Below are positions 7,212 to 14,547 of a stretch of DNA of 16,936 bases, piece by piece. A program made the position numbers and the translations under genes. The notes below the pieces were generated by a model. The model had not been told where the DNA came from and made no database searches. It saw only the letters and a program-made list of their open reading frames with translations. The DNA is from Woeseiaceae bacterium (GTDB taxonomy: Bacteria > Pseudomonadota > Gammaproteobacteria > Steroidobacterales > Woeseiaceae). Location: assembly GCA_022615525.1 (NCBI GenBank), contig JAKEGN010000156.1, positions 1 through 16,936 of the forward strand. Reading direction: 5' to 3'. The stretch's first letter is position 1. Each line of letters opens with the position of its first letter.

Positions 7212-7960
7212 CTGCGGGCGCCAACAGGAAACGTTTCTGCCGCAGCAAGGTCGTGCTGACGATCCTGCTGATGACGCTCGGTTCGATCGCGATGTTGCTG
7301 GTTGCGCTGCTCACGGCATTCCGGGCGCGACGGTACTATTCCGAGCAAATGGCGGCGCGGCTGGGTCGCTGGTCATTGCGGATCTGGGGAGTGCGCCTCA
7401 TCGTGCACGACGCACCGGCCGAGACCACGGAGCAGCGCGTCTACATCTCGAACCACACCTCGACCATCGATGTGTTCGCGCTCATAGGCCTGGCGTTGCC
7501 GAACACGCGATTCTTCATGAGTGGTTTTTTGCGAAAGCTCCTGCCGCTCGGGCTGATCGGCTACCTCGTTGGCACTTTCTGGACAGTGCCGCAGGTCTAC
7601 CCGGAGAAGCGCGTGGAAATATTCAGACGCGCAGAGTCTGTCCTGAGGCGCAGCGGCGAATCCGTGTACCTGAGCCCCGAAGGGAAGCGAGTCACGACCG
7701 GTGACGTCGGTGCCTTCAACAAGGGTTCGTTTCATCTTGCGACCGTGCTGCGGGCGCCGATCCTACCCTTTTATATAGCGACGCCCCCGGAACTGGATCC
7801 CGGCATGGGCTACTGCGCCGGTCCGGGCGAAGTGCACGTCTATTTCAAACCGGCAATCGTAACCACTGGCTGGAAACTCGAGGACCTTGTGAAGAACAAG
7901 GAACGAGTTCGTGACCTGTTCGTCGAGTGGCACCATGAGTATCGCAAGAGCCCGGCTTGA
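7208..7960 (+). CDS. PlsC-type lysophospholipid acyltransferase
   Basis: This 250-residue protein has the catalytic HX4D motif of glycerolipid acyltransferases in NHTSTID (N82-D88; His83 and Asp88). The phosphate-binding block follows as SPEGKR at 156-161, with FNKGSF about ten residues later in place of the usual FKKGxF. One membrane segment at about 15-38 anchors it on the cytoplasmic side. Family members transfer an acyl group from acyl-CoA or acyl-ACP to a lysophosphatidate or a related hydroxylated lipid. Length and motif spacing are normal, so it is probably active. The start at ATG 7208 overlaps the methyltransferase stop by 4 nt, and the 3' end overlaps the next gene by 26 nt. In this operon it could acylate an unusual glycerol-like or long-chain acceptor; a housekeeping PlsC role is less likely in such a tightly coupled specialised set (inference). 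Confidence 0.88.
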   Translation: MTAGANRKRFCRSKVVLTILLMTLGSIAMLLVALLTAFRARRYYSEQMAARLGRWSLRIWGVRLIVHDAPAETTEQRVYISNHTSTIDVFALIGLALPNTRFFMSGFLRKLLPLGLIGYLVGTFWTVPQVYPEKRVEIFRRAESVLRRSGESVYLSPEGKRVTTGDVGAFNKGSFHLATVLRAPILPFYIATPPELDPGMGYCAGPGEVHVYFKPAIVTTGWKLEDLVKNKERVRDLFVEWHHEYRKSPA

Positions 7961-10445
7961 ACCACGGACAGCGCTGGCGGCGCTGATGCATGCGGATGCG
8001 CTGCTGCCGCAGGACGTGATGCCGGCCGCGGGAAATGCGAGCGAATCGTCAGCTTCGCTGGTGACCGGTGCGACCGGCTTCCTCGGCCGGCAGGTTGTCC
8101 GCGAACTGTTGCTCGGGTCCCGCAATGACATCCTCTGCCTCGTTCGCGGAGAAAACCCGGTGCAGGCGCGCGAACGGCTCGCGTATTCGCTGCGTCTTGC
8201 CGGAATCGACGCGGCAGCATATGCGCCACGGTTGCAGGTGGTCATCGGCACGGTGGAACAATCCCGTTTCGGCCTCGGCGAAGCCGGCTACCAGGCCCTG
8301 GCCGAACGCGTCGGTCGCGTTTTTCACTGCGCAGCCGAGGTCAACTGGGCGCGAGGTTACCGGCAGCTCCGCGCCAGCAATGTCTGCGGCACTCTGGAAG
8401 TCATTCGTTTTGCCTGTGCCGGACAGCGCAAGCGCATCTTCTATACCTCGACCATTGCGGTCTGCTTTGCTACGGAGCAGTTCCTCGAAATCGATGAGCG
8501 CAGCGACATGCTGCCGCAGGTCGACAGGTTGCCGCTGCCTTATGCGCAAACCAAGTGTGTATCGGAATCGCTGCTGCGAGCGGCCGCGGGCCGCGGCCTG
8601 CCGGTTTCCGTGATCCGGCCGGCGCTCATTTCCGGCCACAGCGAAACCGGCGTCGCAAACAACGGAGACCTCATCTCCGCGCTGATCCAGGGCTGCGTTG
8701 CTTCCGGATCGGCCATCGATACCGACTGGCTGCTGGATTGCGTGCCTGTCGATCACGTGGCCAGGGTGCTGGCCGGCCTCGGTTCGTCGGCGCGGCCGCA
8801 CTGGGAAACGCTCAACCTGTTCAACGAGCGCGCACGACATTGGCGCGAGGTCGTGCTGTGGATGAACCTGCAGGGATACCCGGTCGAGCTGGTAGCTCAC
8901 GCAGAGTGGCTGCGGCGCTGCTTCGATCGCCCGCATGCGAATTACAAGCTGTTCGGCTACCGGCGGTTCTTCGGTGTGTCATCGTCGCGCGGCGCCGGAT
9001 TCGCTCCGTACGAAGCGTTTCTCGCGCCCCGTCAAAACCGCGTGCGGAACGACCTGACGCAAAAGGCTGTTGCGCAACTGGGCCTCGAGGCTCCGGCACT
9101 CGATTCCACATTGCTCGAAAGCTACCTGGAGTACTACCGCTCGGCCGGGCTGCTGCCCTGCGCGAAGCGGGTGCGGCGCAGCCGGCCTGCGGCCGAACCC
9201 ACGGCAACGGTGCGGGAACTCATGGGCCCGTGGCTGGAGTCGCGCAACCTGGCCATTCAAAATGTCAGCGAAGTCGCCATGCCAGCGCACAACGGGATCT
9301 TCAACGAAGTGGCGGCGGCGCGTGCAGGCAGCAAGGTCGGCATGCACCGCTACCGGCTCGCGCTTCGCGACCGGGTGCACGGCCGCGCGGAAGCGCTCGA
9401 CATCCTGGTCAAGTCGAAACCCTCCGATACCGTGATGCAGGACCTGATGGTCGAGGTCGCGGCGCTATGCCATCCGGAACTTGGCGCGCAAAGCGAGAGC
9501 TTCCGCGGCGACCTGGGCCTCACCGGCTGCCACGAGCGTGAACTCGCACTCTACGAAACATCGGATCCGGTGCTGCGGCAGTACATGCCGCTCACTTTCG
9601 GCACCTCGCGCAACGCGGATCAGGACACGTGGTCCATCGCGATGCAATATCTTCCGGAAGCGGAAACCGTGGACCTGCGTACGGCGTGCTGGACTGAACA
9701 ACAGCTCATGGCCGTGCTGCACGGACTCGCGGAACTGCACGCCAGCGGCTTTCGCCGCGCCGATGAGCTCGGCGGCATGCCATGGCTTCGCAATCTTCCG
9801 GGCGCGGCACGCGCTGAGGAGATGTCGCCGTTCTGGATGGCGCTCGCCGGGCACAGTGCCCCGTACTTCGATCAATGGCTGGATCAATCGCTGCTGCCGC
9901 TGCAACGCTCACTGATCGCCTCCGTGGGAAGCTGGTGGGCGGAGATGCAAGCGATGCCGCAGACCCTGGTGCACAACGACTGCAACCCGCGAAACCTCGT
10001 GATTCGCGACCGGGGCCACACGCTCGCACCGGTGTTCTTCGACTGGGAGCTGGCCACGATCGACGTGCCGCAACGCGATGTCGCGGAGATACTTTGTTTC
10101 ATGCTGCCCAAGGGGAGCGGGGCGGCGGAAGTCGCGGGCTGGATCGAGCAGCATCGCCGCGGGCTCGAGAACGCATCGGGGTCGTGGATCGACGCCGGCG
10201 AGTACTTACGCGGTTTCCACCTGGCGCTTTATCACCTGCTGGTCCATCGACTGCCGCTGTATACGCTGATGCACCGCTTCAGGCCCCAGCCATTCCTGCC
10301 CGGCGTGATTCAAAACTGGAAAACGCTGTATGAGTTCAGCTGCGGATCAAGCCGTCCAGGGGTGGCGCGGCCCGGCTATCCGGAAACACTGCCGTCTCGA
10401 GGTATCCGGGCTGCAGGCCAAGGTGCCCGGCCAGCACGCCCTTGA
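7935..10445 (+). CDS. Bifunctional thioester reductase - APH-type phosphotransferase fusion
   Basis: This 836-residue protein joins two enzymes. Residues about 38-390 form an NAD(P)H-dependent thioester reductase of the Lys2 C-terminal / fatty acyl reductase type, with TGATGFLG at 44-51, LVRGEN near 69 and the YxxxK pair Y203/K207 (YAQTK). Residues about 430-800 form an aminoglycoside-phosphotransferase-like kinase, with catalytic loop HNDCNPRN (H680, D682, N687) and the metal-binding D703 in FFDWE. The first half would reduce an acyl-CoA or acyl-ACP to aldehyde or alcohol, and the second could phosphorylate the resulting hydroxyl with ATP. The start ATG 7935 lies inside the acyltransferase gene (26-nt overlap); an in-frame region further upstream is antisense to nothing conserved. 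The last 35 residues look unconserved and overlap the convergent DUF1501 gene by 110 bp. It is the last gene of the operon. The fusion is clear; the substrate is inferred. Confidence 0.87.
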   Translation: MSIARARLEPRTALAALMHADALLPQDVMPAAGNASESSASLVTGATGFLGRQVVRELLLGSRNDILCLVRGENPVQARERLAYSLRLAGIDAAAYAPRLQVVIGTVEQSRFGLGEAGYQALAERVGRVFHCAAEVNWARGYRQLRASNVCGTLEVIRFACAGQRKRIFYTSTIAVCFATEQFLEIDERSDMLPQVDRLPLPYAQTKCVSESLLRAAAGRGLPVSVIRPALISGHSETGVANNGDLISALIQGCVASGSAIDTDWLLDCVPVDHVARVLAGLGSSARPHWETLNLFNERARHWREVVLWMNLQGYPVELVAHAEWLRRCFDRPHANYKLFGYRRFFGVSSSRGAGFAPYEAFLAPRQNRVRNDLTQKAVAQLGLEAPALDSTLLESYLEYYRSAGLLPCAKRVRRSRPAAEPTATVRELMGPWLESRNLAIQNVSEVAMPAHNGIFNEVAAARAGSKVGMHRYRLALRDRVHGRAEALDILVKSKPSDTVMQDLMVEVAALCHPELGAQSESFRGDLGLTGCHERELALYETSDPVLRQYMPLTFGTSRNADQDTWSIAMQYLPEAETVDLRTACWTEQQLMAVLHGLAELHASGFRRADELGGMPWLRNLPGAARAEEMSPFWMALAGHSAPYFDQWLDQSLLPLQRSLIASVGSWWAEMQAMPQTLVHNDCNPRNLVIRDRGHTLAPVFFDWELATIDVPQRDVAEILCFMLPKGSGAAEVAGWIEQHRRGLENASGSWIDAGEYLRGFHLALYHLLVHRLPLYTLMHRFRPQPFLPGVIQNWKTLYEFSCGSSRPGVARPGYPETLPSRGIRAAGQGARPARP

Positions 10446-11535
10446 AGAGGCTGCGGATGTCCGTCGTAGGGTAGAGGTCACGGCTTTCATATAGCTGCGC
10501 CGGCGCGAGTCCAGGCCAATCTGCAAGCACGCGGCCGCCGCGCACCGCGCCGCCGAGGAGCAAGGCAGCCGTCGCCGTGCCGTGATCGGTACCGCGCGTC
10601 CCGTTCACTTTCACGGTCCTGCCGAATTCGGTGACTACCATGACGACAGTGTCGGCCCAGTGGTCGCCCATGCCGCGATGCAGTGCCGATATCGACTCAT
10701 CGAGTATGCGGAACTTGTTGGCCAAAGCGCCGTTGTTTGCGCCCTGGTTCGCGTGCGTATCCCAGCCGCCCGATTCCAGAACGGCAATTCGCGGGCCGTT
10801 GGCCGAGGTCAGGAAGCGCGCTGCGGATTGCACCAGCTCCGCGATCCGCTGTGCCTCATTGCCACGCCGCCGTTCTGACATGCCTTCCAGGCCACTGGCA
10901 ATTTCCTGCGATTCGAGCGCCTGGGCAAGACGCGTTGCGAAGAACTCGTCCTGCGCATACATATCGGCGATCCGAGCGAGCAGGTCGCCGTCCGCTTCCG
11001 GCAGCTGCGAAGGCGCCCAGCTCGTCACCGAATTGTCGCCGCGCAGTACCAGTGGCGTCGTCTGCGACAATGCAATTGCAACCTCCTGTCCCGCTGTGCC
11101 GCCGAGCGGCGCGAGTGCGCGGTTCAGCCAGCCGTCACGCAGCCGCCCGGTACTGGTCGCGCCATTTTCCAGCACGTCCTGACCGTCGAAGTGCGAACGC
11201 TCCCGGTACGGACTCGAAACGGCATGCACGAGCAGCGCCTCCTCGTTCCGATAGAGCCCATGTATGTAAGGCAACGCCGGGTGCAAGCCGAACATGCCAT
11301 CGAGTTTCAGTGCGCCGCCGTCCTGGCCAGGCGCAGGAAGCGCGAGTTCACCGCGCTGTTTCCTGTAGTTGCCGTCACCGTAAGGCGCCGCCAGCGCAAG
11401 GCCGTCAACCGCACCACGCAATATCACCAATACGAAACGCGCATCGGTATCGGACCGCGCAAAAGTGACTGTTGGCAACGACAGCCCTGCAACGCCGCAA
11501 CCCATGCACTTGATCAGCTCACGTCGGTTCACCAT
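10336..11535 (-). CDS. DUF1501 family protein, Tat-exported
   Basis: This 399-residue protein is a typical DUF1501 member. These are sulfatase-like-fold proteins of unknown function, almost always encoded beside DUF1800. It starts with a twin-arginine signal (NRRELIKCMG, residues 3-12) followed by a hydrophobic stretch. The family landmarks are SHFDGQDVLENG near 114-125, SGGWDTHANQG in the middle, and TEFGRTVKVNGTRGTDHGTA in the C-terminal half, whose Asp and His residues resemble alkaline-phosphatase-superfamily metal ligands. The ATG at 11535 is preferred over a longer open frame to 11760, because the signal peptide begins there, GGAG stands a suitable distance upstream and the extension would run through the DUF1800 gene. 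It lies 14 nt downstream of DUF1800 in one transcription unit. Its 3' end overlaps the convergent thioester-reductase gene. The family is certain; the function is unknown. Confidence 0.92.
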   Translation of the reverse strand: MVNRRELIKCMGCGVAGLSLPTVTFARSDTDARFVLVILRGAVDGLALAAPYGDGNYRKQRGELALPAPGQDGGALKLDGMFGLHPALPYIHGLYRNEEALLVHAVSSPYRERSHFDGQDVLENGATSTGRLRDGWLNRALAPLGGTAGQEVAIALSQTTPLVLRGDNSVTSWAPSQLPEADGDLLARIADMYAQDEFFATRLAQALESQEIASGLEGMSERRRGNEAQRIAELVQSAARFLTSANGPRIAVLESGGWDTHANQGANNGALANKFRILDESISALHRGMGDHWADTVVMVVTEFGRTVKVNGTRGTDHGTATAALLLGGAVRGGRVLADWPGLAPAQLYESRDLYPTTDIRSLFKGVLAGHLGLQPGYLETAVFPDSRAAPPLDGLIRS

Positions 11536-11549
11536 GTGCAACTCCGTAC

Positions 11550-12953
11550 TCAGCGACGTTGAAATTCGGGCGAGGCAAGCAGCAGCGTCAGGCCTTGCTC
11601 GGCACTCTCGGCGCGAGCGACGGCCTGCCGCGTGTCGGTGCCGAGCGCCGGCCCGAGTACCGCCTCGCCGATCTGCAGCGGATCGACCCGCGAGCCGGCA
11701 AGCCGTGCCACGGCGTTCGACCATTCGATGCGTTTGTACAGAGCGTCGGCGCCGCCCCAATGATCGGCCGTATCCGGCCAGCCGGCGGGTGAGCCTGGCC
11801 GGTAAGGCGTCTGACCCATGAGGTCCAGCGCGCCAACCACGTAGCGACCGTTTTCCGGCTCACGATTGAAGGCGCGGAACGCAGAAAGGACAAAATCCTG
11901 CGGAGTCTTGAACTTGCCGAATGTGGAATACCAGCACTCGCCGGACTCCACGAGTGCCTTGTGCACACTCGGCAGATCGCCATCGGTGTCGAGAAAGACA
12001 GAGGCAAGCCTTTCGGTCAACACTGTCGGCGGCTGGTCGGATACGAAATGGCGAGCGAGTTTGCTTGCTATGAAAGTTGCAGTCGACTTGTGCCGCGCCA
12101 GGTCCTGCAACACTGCTTCTCCCTGTTGCAAACCGTCCTGACCGTAGCGACGGCCGAGGATGGTTTTTGCACCCGGTTCGTGAATATTCTCGCGAAACTC
12201 GAATCGGCCTGGTGTCCCCTCGCTGAAACGGCCTCCCTCGCCGGCGCCGCCAATCGACCATCCGGTAATGACCTTTGCAAACGTGGTCACGTCGTCCTGG
12301 GTGTAACCACCGTCCACGCCCAGCGTGTGCAGCTCCAGGATTTCACGGGCCAGGTTTTCGTTCAGTCCGATGGTCTGTTGCGTGCGGCGACGGCGCTTTG
12401 CGCGCACGGCGAGCTCGGATTGCGGCCCGATCGAACGCGGGTTGTCGAGGTACAACAGCATGGCCGGGTGTTTCTCTACGGCGAGCAGCAAATTGTAGAA
12501 GCTGCCCGACAGGGCCGGTCGAATGGCCTCGTTCTCGAACGCGCCAGCAAGCGCTGAAATCGGTGGCTTGTCCGCCGACACGGCGAAATGGTTCGCCCAG
12601 AAGTGCACCAGGCGTTCGTGAAACGGCAGGTCGGTGGTTGCCGCAAAACGAAATCGTGCGCTCGTTTGCTCGAGGTAATGGCGTCGGGCAATCGCGCCGA
12701 ACTTCTGCACCACATCCGGCGCCGGCTCATCGCTGGCCGTCCGCTTCGCGTCCCGCTGCGTTTCGCGGATTTCCTGGACCTCGACGATGATCTTCGCCGT
12801 GTCGGGCAGATCGCGAAAATCGGCCGGCAGCGCCGCCGGGCCAGGCAATTGGGCCAGCAGCCAGCCACGGGGATCGTCATCGATAGCCGGCAGTTCGCCC
12901 GGGCGGGCACCGAGGCCGAAGCGGTTCGCTGCGATGACGGTTTCAAGCTTCAA
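11550..12953 (-). CDS. DUF1800 family protein
   Basis: This 467-residue protein has the DUF1800 hallmarks: AANRFGLGARPGE at residues 8-20, HFWANHFAVS at 117-126, ENLAREILELHTLGV at 199-213 followed by GGYTQDDV, and the C-terminal LLLASPEFQRR ending. Function is unknown. Members co-occur with DUF1501 and are thought to act in the envelope. No signal peptide is visible here, unlike the Tat signal on its partner, so the pair may be exported together or this protein may act before export (inference). The start is TTG 12953, supported by GGAAGG 6 nt upstream on the minus strand and by alignment of the NRFGLGA motif to the usual position close to the N-terminus. DUF1501 follows after 14 nt. Confidence 0.92.
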   Translation of the reverse strand: MKLETVIAANRFGLGARPGELPAIDDDPRGWLLAQLPGPAALPADFRDLPDTAKIIVEVQEIRETQRDAKRTASDEPAPDVVQKFGAIARRHYLEQTSARFRFAATTDLPFHERLVHFWANHFAVSADKPPISALAGAFENEAIRPALSGSFYNLLLAVEKHPAMLLYLDNPRSIGPQSELAVRAKRRRRTQQTIGLNENLAREILELHTLGVDGGYTQDDVTTFAKVITGWSIGGAGEGGRFSEGTPGRFEFRENIHEPGAKTILGRRYGQDGLQQGEAVLQDLARHKSTATFIASKLARHFVSDQPPTVLTERLASVFLDTDGDLPSVHKALVESGECWYSTFGKFKTPQDFVLSAFRAFNREPENGRYVVGALDLMGQTPYRPGSPAGWPDTADHWGGADALYKRIEWSNAVARLAGSRVDPLQIGEAVLGPALGTDTRQAVARAESAEQGLTLLLASPEFQRR

Positions 12954-12959
12954 TCGACA

Positions 12960-12965
12960 CCTTCC
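12960..12965 (-). promoter_or_regulatory. Shine-Dalgarno GGAAGG supporting the TTG start of DUF1800
   Basis: Read on the minus strand, GGAAGG is separated by 6 nt from TTG 12953-12951. No ATG or GTG in frame gives a better fit to the expected N-terminus, so the rare start codon is accepted. Confidence 0.6.
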
Positions 12966-12985
12966 AAAATCCCGGCCCCGTTACT

Positions 12986-13014
12986 GTCAACGAGTGGGCC
13001 ATGGATTGGTTGAC
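12986..13014. repeat. Inverted repeat GTCAAC / GTTGAC in the divergent intergenic region
   Basis: GTCAAC at 12986-12991 and GTTGAC at 13009-13014 form a perfect 6-bp inverted repeat with arm centres 23 bp apart, about two helical turns. It sits in the 244-nt gap between the divergent DUF1800 and DUF6249-like genes, closer to DUF1800. A dimeric regulator could bind it, but arms this short can arise by chance. Confidence 0.3.
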
Positions 13015-13070
13015 TGGGAAGTAGCACCATAAGCGGTCGCCTTTGCAAGCTGCCACGAAGCTCGTCTCGA

Positions 13071-13097
13071 TTTAAGTAAGTTGTTGTTTTATATAAT
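13071..13097 (+). promoter_or_regulatory. Promoter of the DUF6249 - sigma factor operon (consensus -10)
   Basis: An AT-rich island interrupts the GC-rich DNA at about 13069-13103 and contains a perfect TATAAT at 13092-13097. The upstream -35 region is weak (TTTAAG at 13071-13076 with 15-nt spacing, or GATTTA at 13069 with 17), so an activator or an UP-like AT tract may contribute. Transcription from about 13104 would give a leader of some 95 nt before ATG 13198. The palindromic TTATATAA core could also serve the divergent DUF1800 gene. Confidence 0.5.
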
Positions 13098-13115
13098 TAA
13101 AATGAACTGCAGATT

Positions 13116-13175
13116 CGCCGCATCCAATCAGGCGGCGGGAAGCATCTGATGGATGACCGGGCCGATTGCGGCCCG
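13116..13175 (+). promoter_or_regulatory. Two hairpins in the 5' leader of the DUF6249 - sigma operon
   Basis: Two stems can form in the predicted leader: CGCCGC (13116-13121) with GCGGCG (13132-13137), loop 10 nt, and CGGGCCG (13158-13164) with CGGCCCG (13169-13175), loop ATTG. Neither is followed by a T-run, so they are not simple terminators. The second ends 10 nt before the GGAG at 13186-13189 that serves ATG 13198. They could stabilise the mRNA or modulate translation. No known riboswitch class is recognised. Confidence 0.35.
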
Positions 13176-13197
13176 TTGAACCACTGGAGTCAAATAA

Positions 13198-13578
13198 ATG
13201 GAAGCGTTAGAAGAGATCCTCGTCCCGATAGCACTGTTCGGTATGGTCGCGCTGATCATCTGGCTGGTCGTGTCCTACCGGCACCGTACGCGTGCCGACA
13301 AGCAGCAGACGATACGGCTTGCGCTGGAGAAAGGTGCGGAGCTGTCGCCGGAGCTGATGAAGAGCATCAGTGAACCGGAGCCACCGAAGAACAAGGACCT
13401 GCGCAGCGGCCTGATCTGGCTCGCGCTGGGCGTCGGCCTCGCACTGTGCGGACTGGCGGTCCCGGACCCAAGCGGCAACGCGTTGCAGGGTTGCCTGGCG
13501 GGTGCGGCTTTCCCGTTCTCCATCGGTATCGCTTACATCATCATGTGGCGATACGGCAGTAGTAACGAGAAAGCGTGA
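13198..13578 (+). CDS. DUF6249-like small membrane protein
   Basis: This 126-residue protein has three hydrophobic segments (about 7-26, 70-88 and 97-117). Between the first two lies a charged cytosolic loop, including ADKQQTIRLALEKGAELSPE, a block I associate with DUF6249-type proteins that precede ECF sigma genes in Proteobacteria. No catalytic motif is visible and the function is unknown. The start ATG 13198 has GGAG 8 nt upstream. It is the first gene of a three-gene unit, since the sigma factor begins 16 nt after its stop. A role in membrane sensing or as a target of the sigma factor is possible, but only from position. Confidence 0.75.
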   Translation: MEALEEILVPIALFGMVALIIWLVVSYRHRTRADKQQTIRLALEKGAELSPELMKSISEPEPPKNKDLRSGLIWLALGVGLALCGLAVPDPSGNALQGCLAGAAFPFSIGIAYIIMWRYGSSNEKA

Positions 13579-13594
13579 GGGCGAAAGCGCCGGA

Positions 13595-14131
13595 ATGGAC
13601 GACAGCTATCTCATTGCGAGAGTCGTCGCGCAGCAGGACGCCGCAGCGTTCGGCGAACTGGTGCGCCGGCACCAGTCGCAGGTCAGGAATTTCCTGCGCA
13701 AGCTTACGCGCGACACGGACGCCGCCGACGACCTGGCGCAGGACGCCTTTATGCATGCCTGGGACAGGTTGCATACCTTTATCGGACACGGCTCCTTTAT
13801 CGGCTGGTTATTGAAGGTGGCGTACACCACGTTTCTGCAGTCGAAGCGCAAGGAGACCCGCTACCGGGAGGTGCTGGAAGAGACGTCGGCGGAGACTGGC
13901 ACCGGTGGGGTGACATCCGGATCGGAGGAGGTCGTGGATCTCGACAGGTTTCTCGGGGTTTTGACAGCGGAGGAGCGGGCGGTGATGATCCTGTCCTATG
14001 CCTGCGGGCTGTCGCACAGGGAAATCGGCGACGCCACGAATCTGCCGGTCGGTACCGTGAAGTCGATCATTTTTCGTGGCAAGGAAAAAATCAGGGACAG
14101 CTTTGGAATCGAAGATCATAAATATGGCTGA
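13595..14131 (+). CDS. ECF-type RNA polymerase sigma factor
   Basis: This 178-residue protein has the two-domain layout of extracytoplasmic-function sigma factors. Region 2 lies at about 18-88 and includes DTDAADDLAQDAFMHAWDRL (40-59), which binds core polymerase and the -10 element. After a variable linker (about 90-115), region 4 lies at 117-170 with the helix-turn-helix GLSHREIGDATNLPVGTVKS (138-157) that reads the -35 element. There is no extra C-terminal domain. The start ATG 13595 places region 2 at the usual distance; its Shine-Dalgarno is weak, suggesting coupling to the preceding membrane gene 16 nt upstream. The stop overlaps the next gene by 8 nt. The overlapping membrane protein downstream is probably its anti-sigma or regulatory partner. 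Target promoters cannot be deduced here. Confidence 0.93.
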   Translation: MDDSYLIARVVAQQDAAAFGELVRRHQSQVRNFLRKLTRDTDAADDLAQDAFMHAWDRLHTFIGHGSFIGWLLKVAYTTFLQSKRKETRYREVLEETSAETGTGGVTSGSEEVVDLDRFLGVLTAEERAVMILSYACGLSHREIGDATNLPVGTVKSIIFRGKEKIRDSFGIEDHKYG

Positions 14132-14474
14132 AAGACTCAAAGACCGTGAGGACCTGAGGCTCGAGGCGATGTTTCAATCCGCGCCAATTGCGGACGACGG
14201 ATTCAGCAACCGCGTGGTCTCGCGCATCAGGCGCCAGATCTGGGTGCGGCGGCTGACGTTGCCGACAGCATTCGTCATTGGCGCAGCGTTTGCCGTGCGG
14301 CCGCTGGCGCAACTGGTTGAGACGGTGTCAGGATTGCTGAAATTCATACCGCAGACCGTGGCCGGCAATATCGGCACGCTGCCCGTTACCGGACTACCGC
14401 AGCTTCCGGTACTCGTACTCGGCAGCGCGTTATTGGTCGCTGCACTCTTGTTCGGCAAACTGGCACAAAAATAG
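14124..14474 (+). CDS. Small membrane protein, probable anti-sigma partner (DUF5056-like)
   Basis: This 116-residue protein has a charged cytosolic N-terminus (MAERLKDREDLRLEAMF), then a DDGFSNRVVSRIRRQ block (24-38) typical of the short membrane proteins that follow ECF sigma genes, then two hydrophobic segments at about 45-65 and 92-112. The layout resembles a minimal membrane-bound anti-sigma factor, with the cytosolic N-terminus holding the sigma factor, but it lacks the HxxxCxxC zinc motif of ZAS-type anti-sigmas. Its ATG 14124 lies within the sigma gene (8-nt overlap), so the two are translationally coupled. The function is inferred from position and topology. It could instead be an unrelated membrane protein under sigma control. 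Confidence 0.7.
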   Translation: MAERLKDREDLRLEAMFQSAPIADDGFSNRVVSRIRRQIWVRRLTLPTAFVIGAAFAVRPLAQLVETVSGLLKFIPQTVAGNIGTLPVTGLPQLPVLVLGSALLVAALLFGKLAQK

Positions 14475-14496
14475 CAGGGCCGTCGCAATTCAGGGA

Positions 14497-14546
14497 CAGT
14501 GACCGATCCGCACTGAAGGACAGCGATCGAAAATCGTGACGCTGTC
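14497..14546 (+). terminator. Inverted repeats after the sigma operon, possible terminator
   Basis: GACAGCG (14519-14525) pairs with CGCTGTC (14540-14546); an inner CGA/TCG can extend the stem. A second short repeat, CAGTG (14497-14501) with CACTG (14511-14515), lies just before. The two share imperfect copies of GGACAG...GATC 24 nt apart. The stem follows the membrane-protein stop by about 45 nt and is trailed only by CCCCTTT, so an intrinsic terminator is possible but weak. Confidence 0.35.
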
Positions 14547-14547
14547 G

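Noticed and set aside
11550..11760. N-terminal extension of DUF1501 up to position 11760
   Set aside because: The extension is an Arg-rich translation of the DUF1800 3' end in another frame; the Tat signal begins at 11535.
13149..13373. 74-codon plus-strand frame starting at ATG 13149
   Set aside because: It begins in the hairpin leader and runs out of frame through the DUF6249-like gene, with no Shine-Dalgarno and no motif.
14491..14546. GGACAG...GATC repeats as part of a REP array or CRISPR
   Set aside because: There are only two imperfect copies, with no regular spacer structure and no cas or transposase gene nearby.
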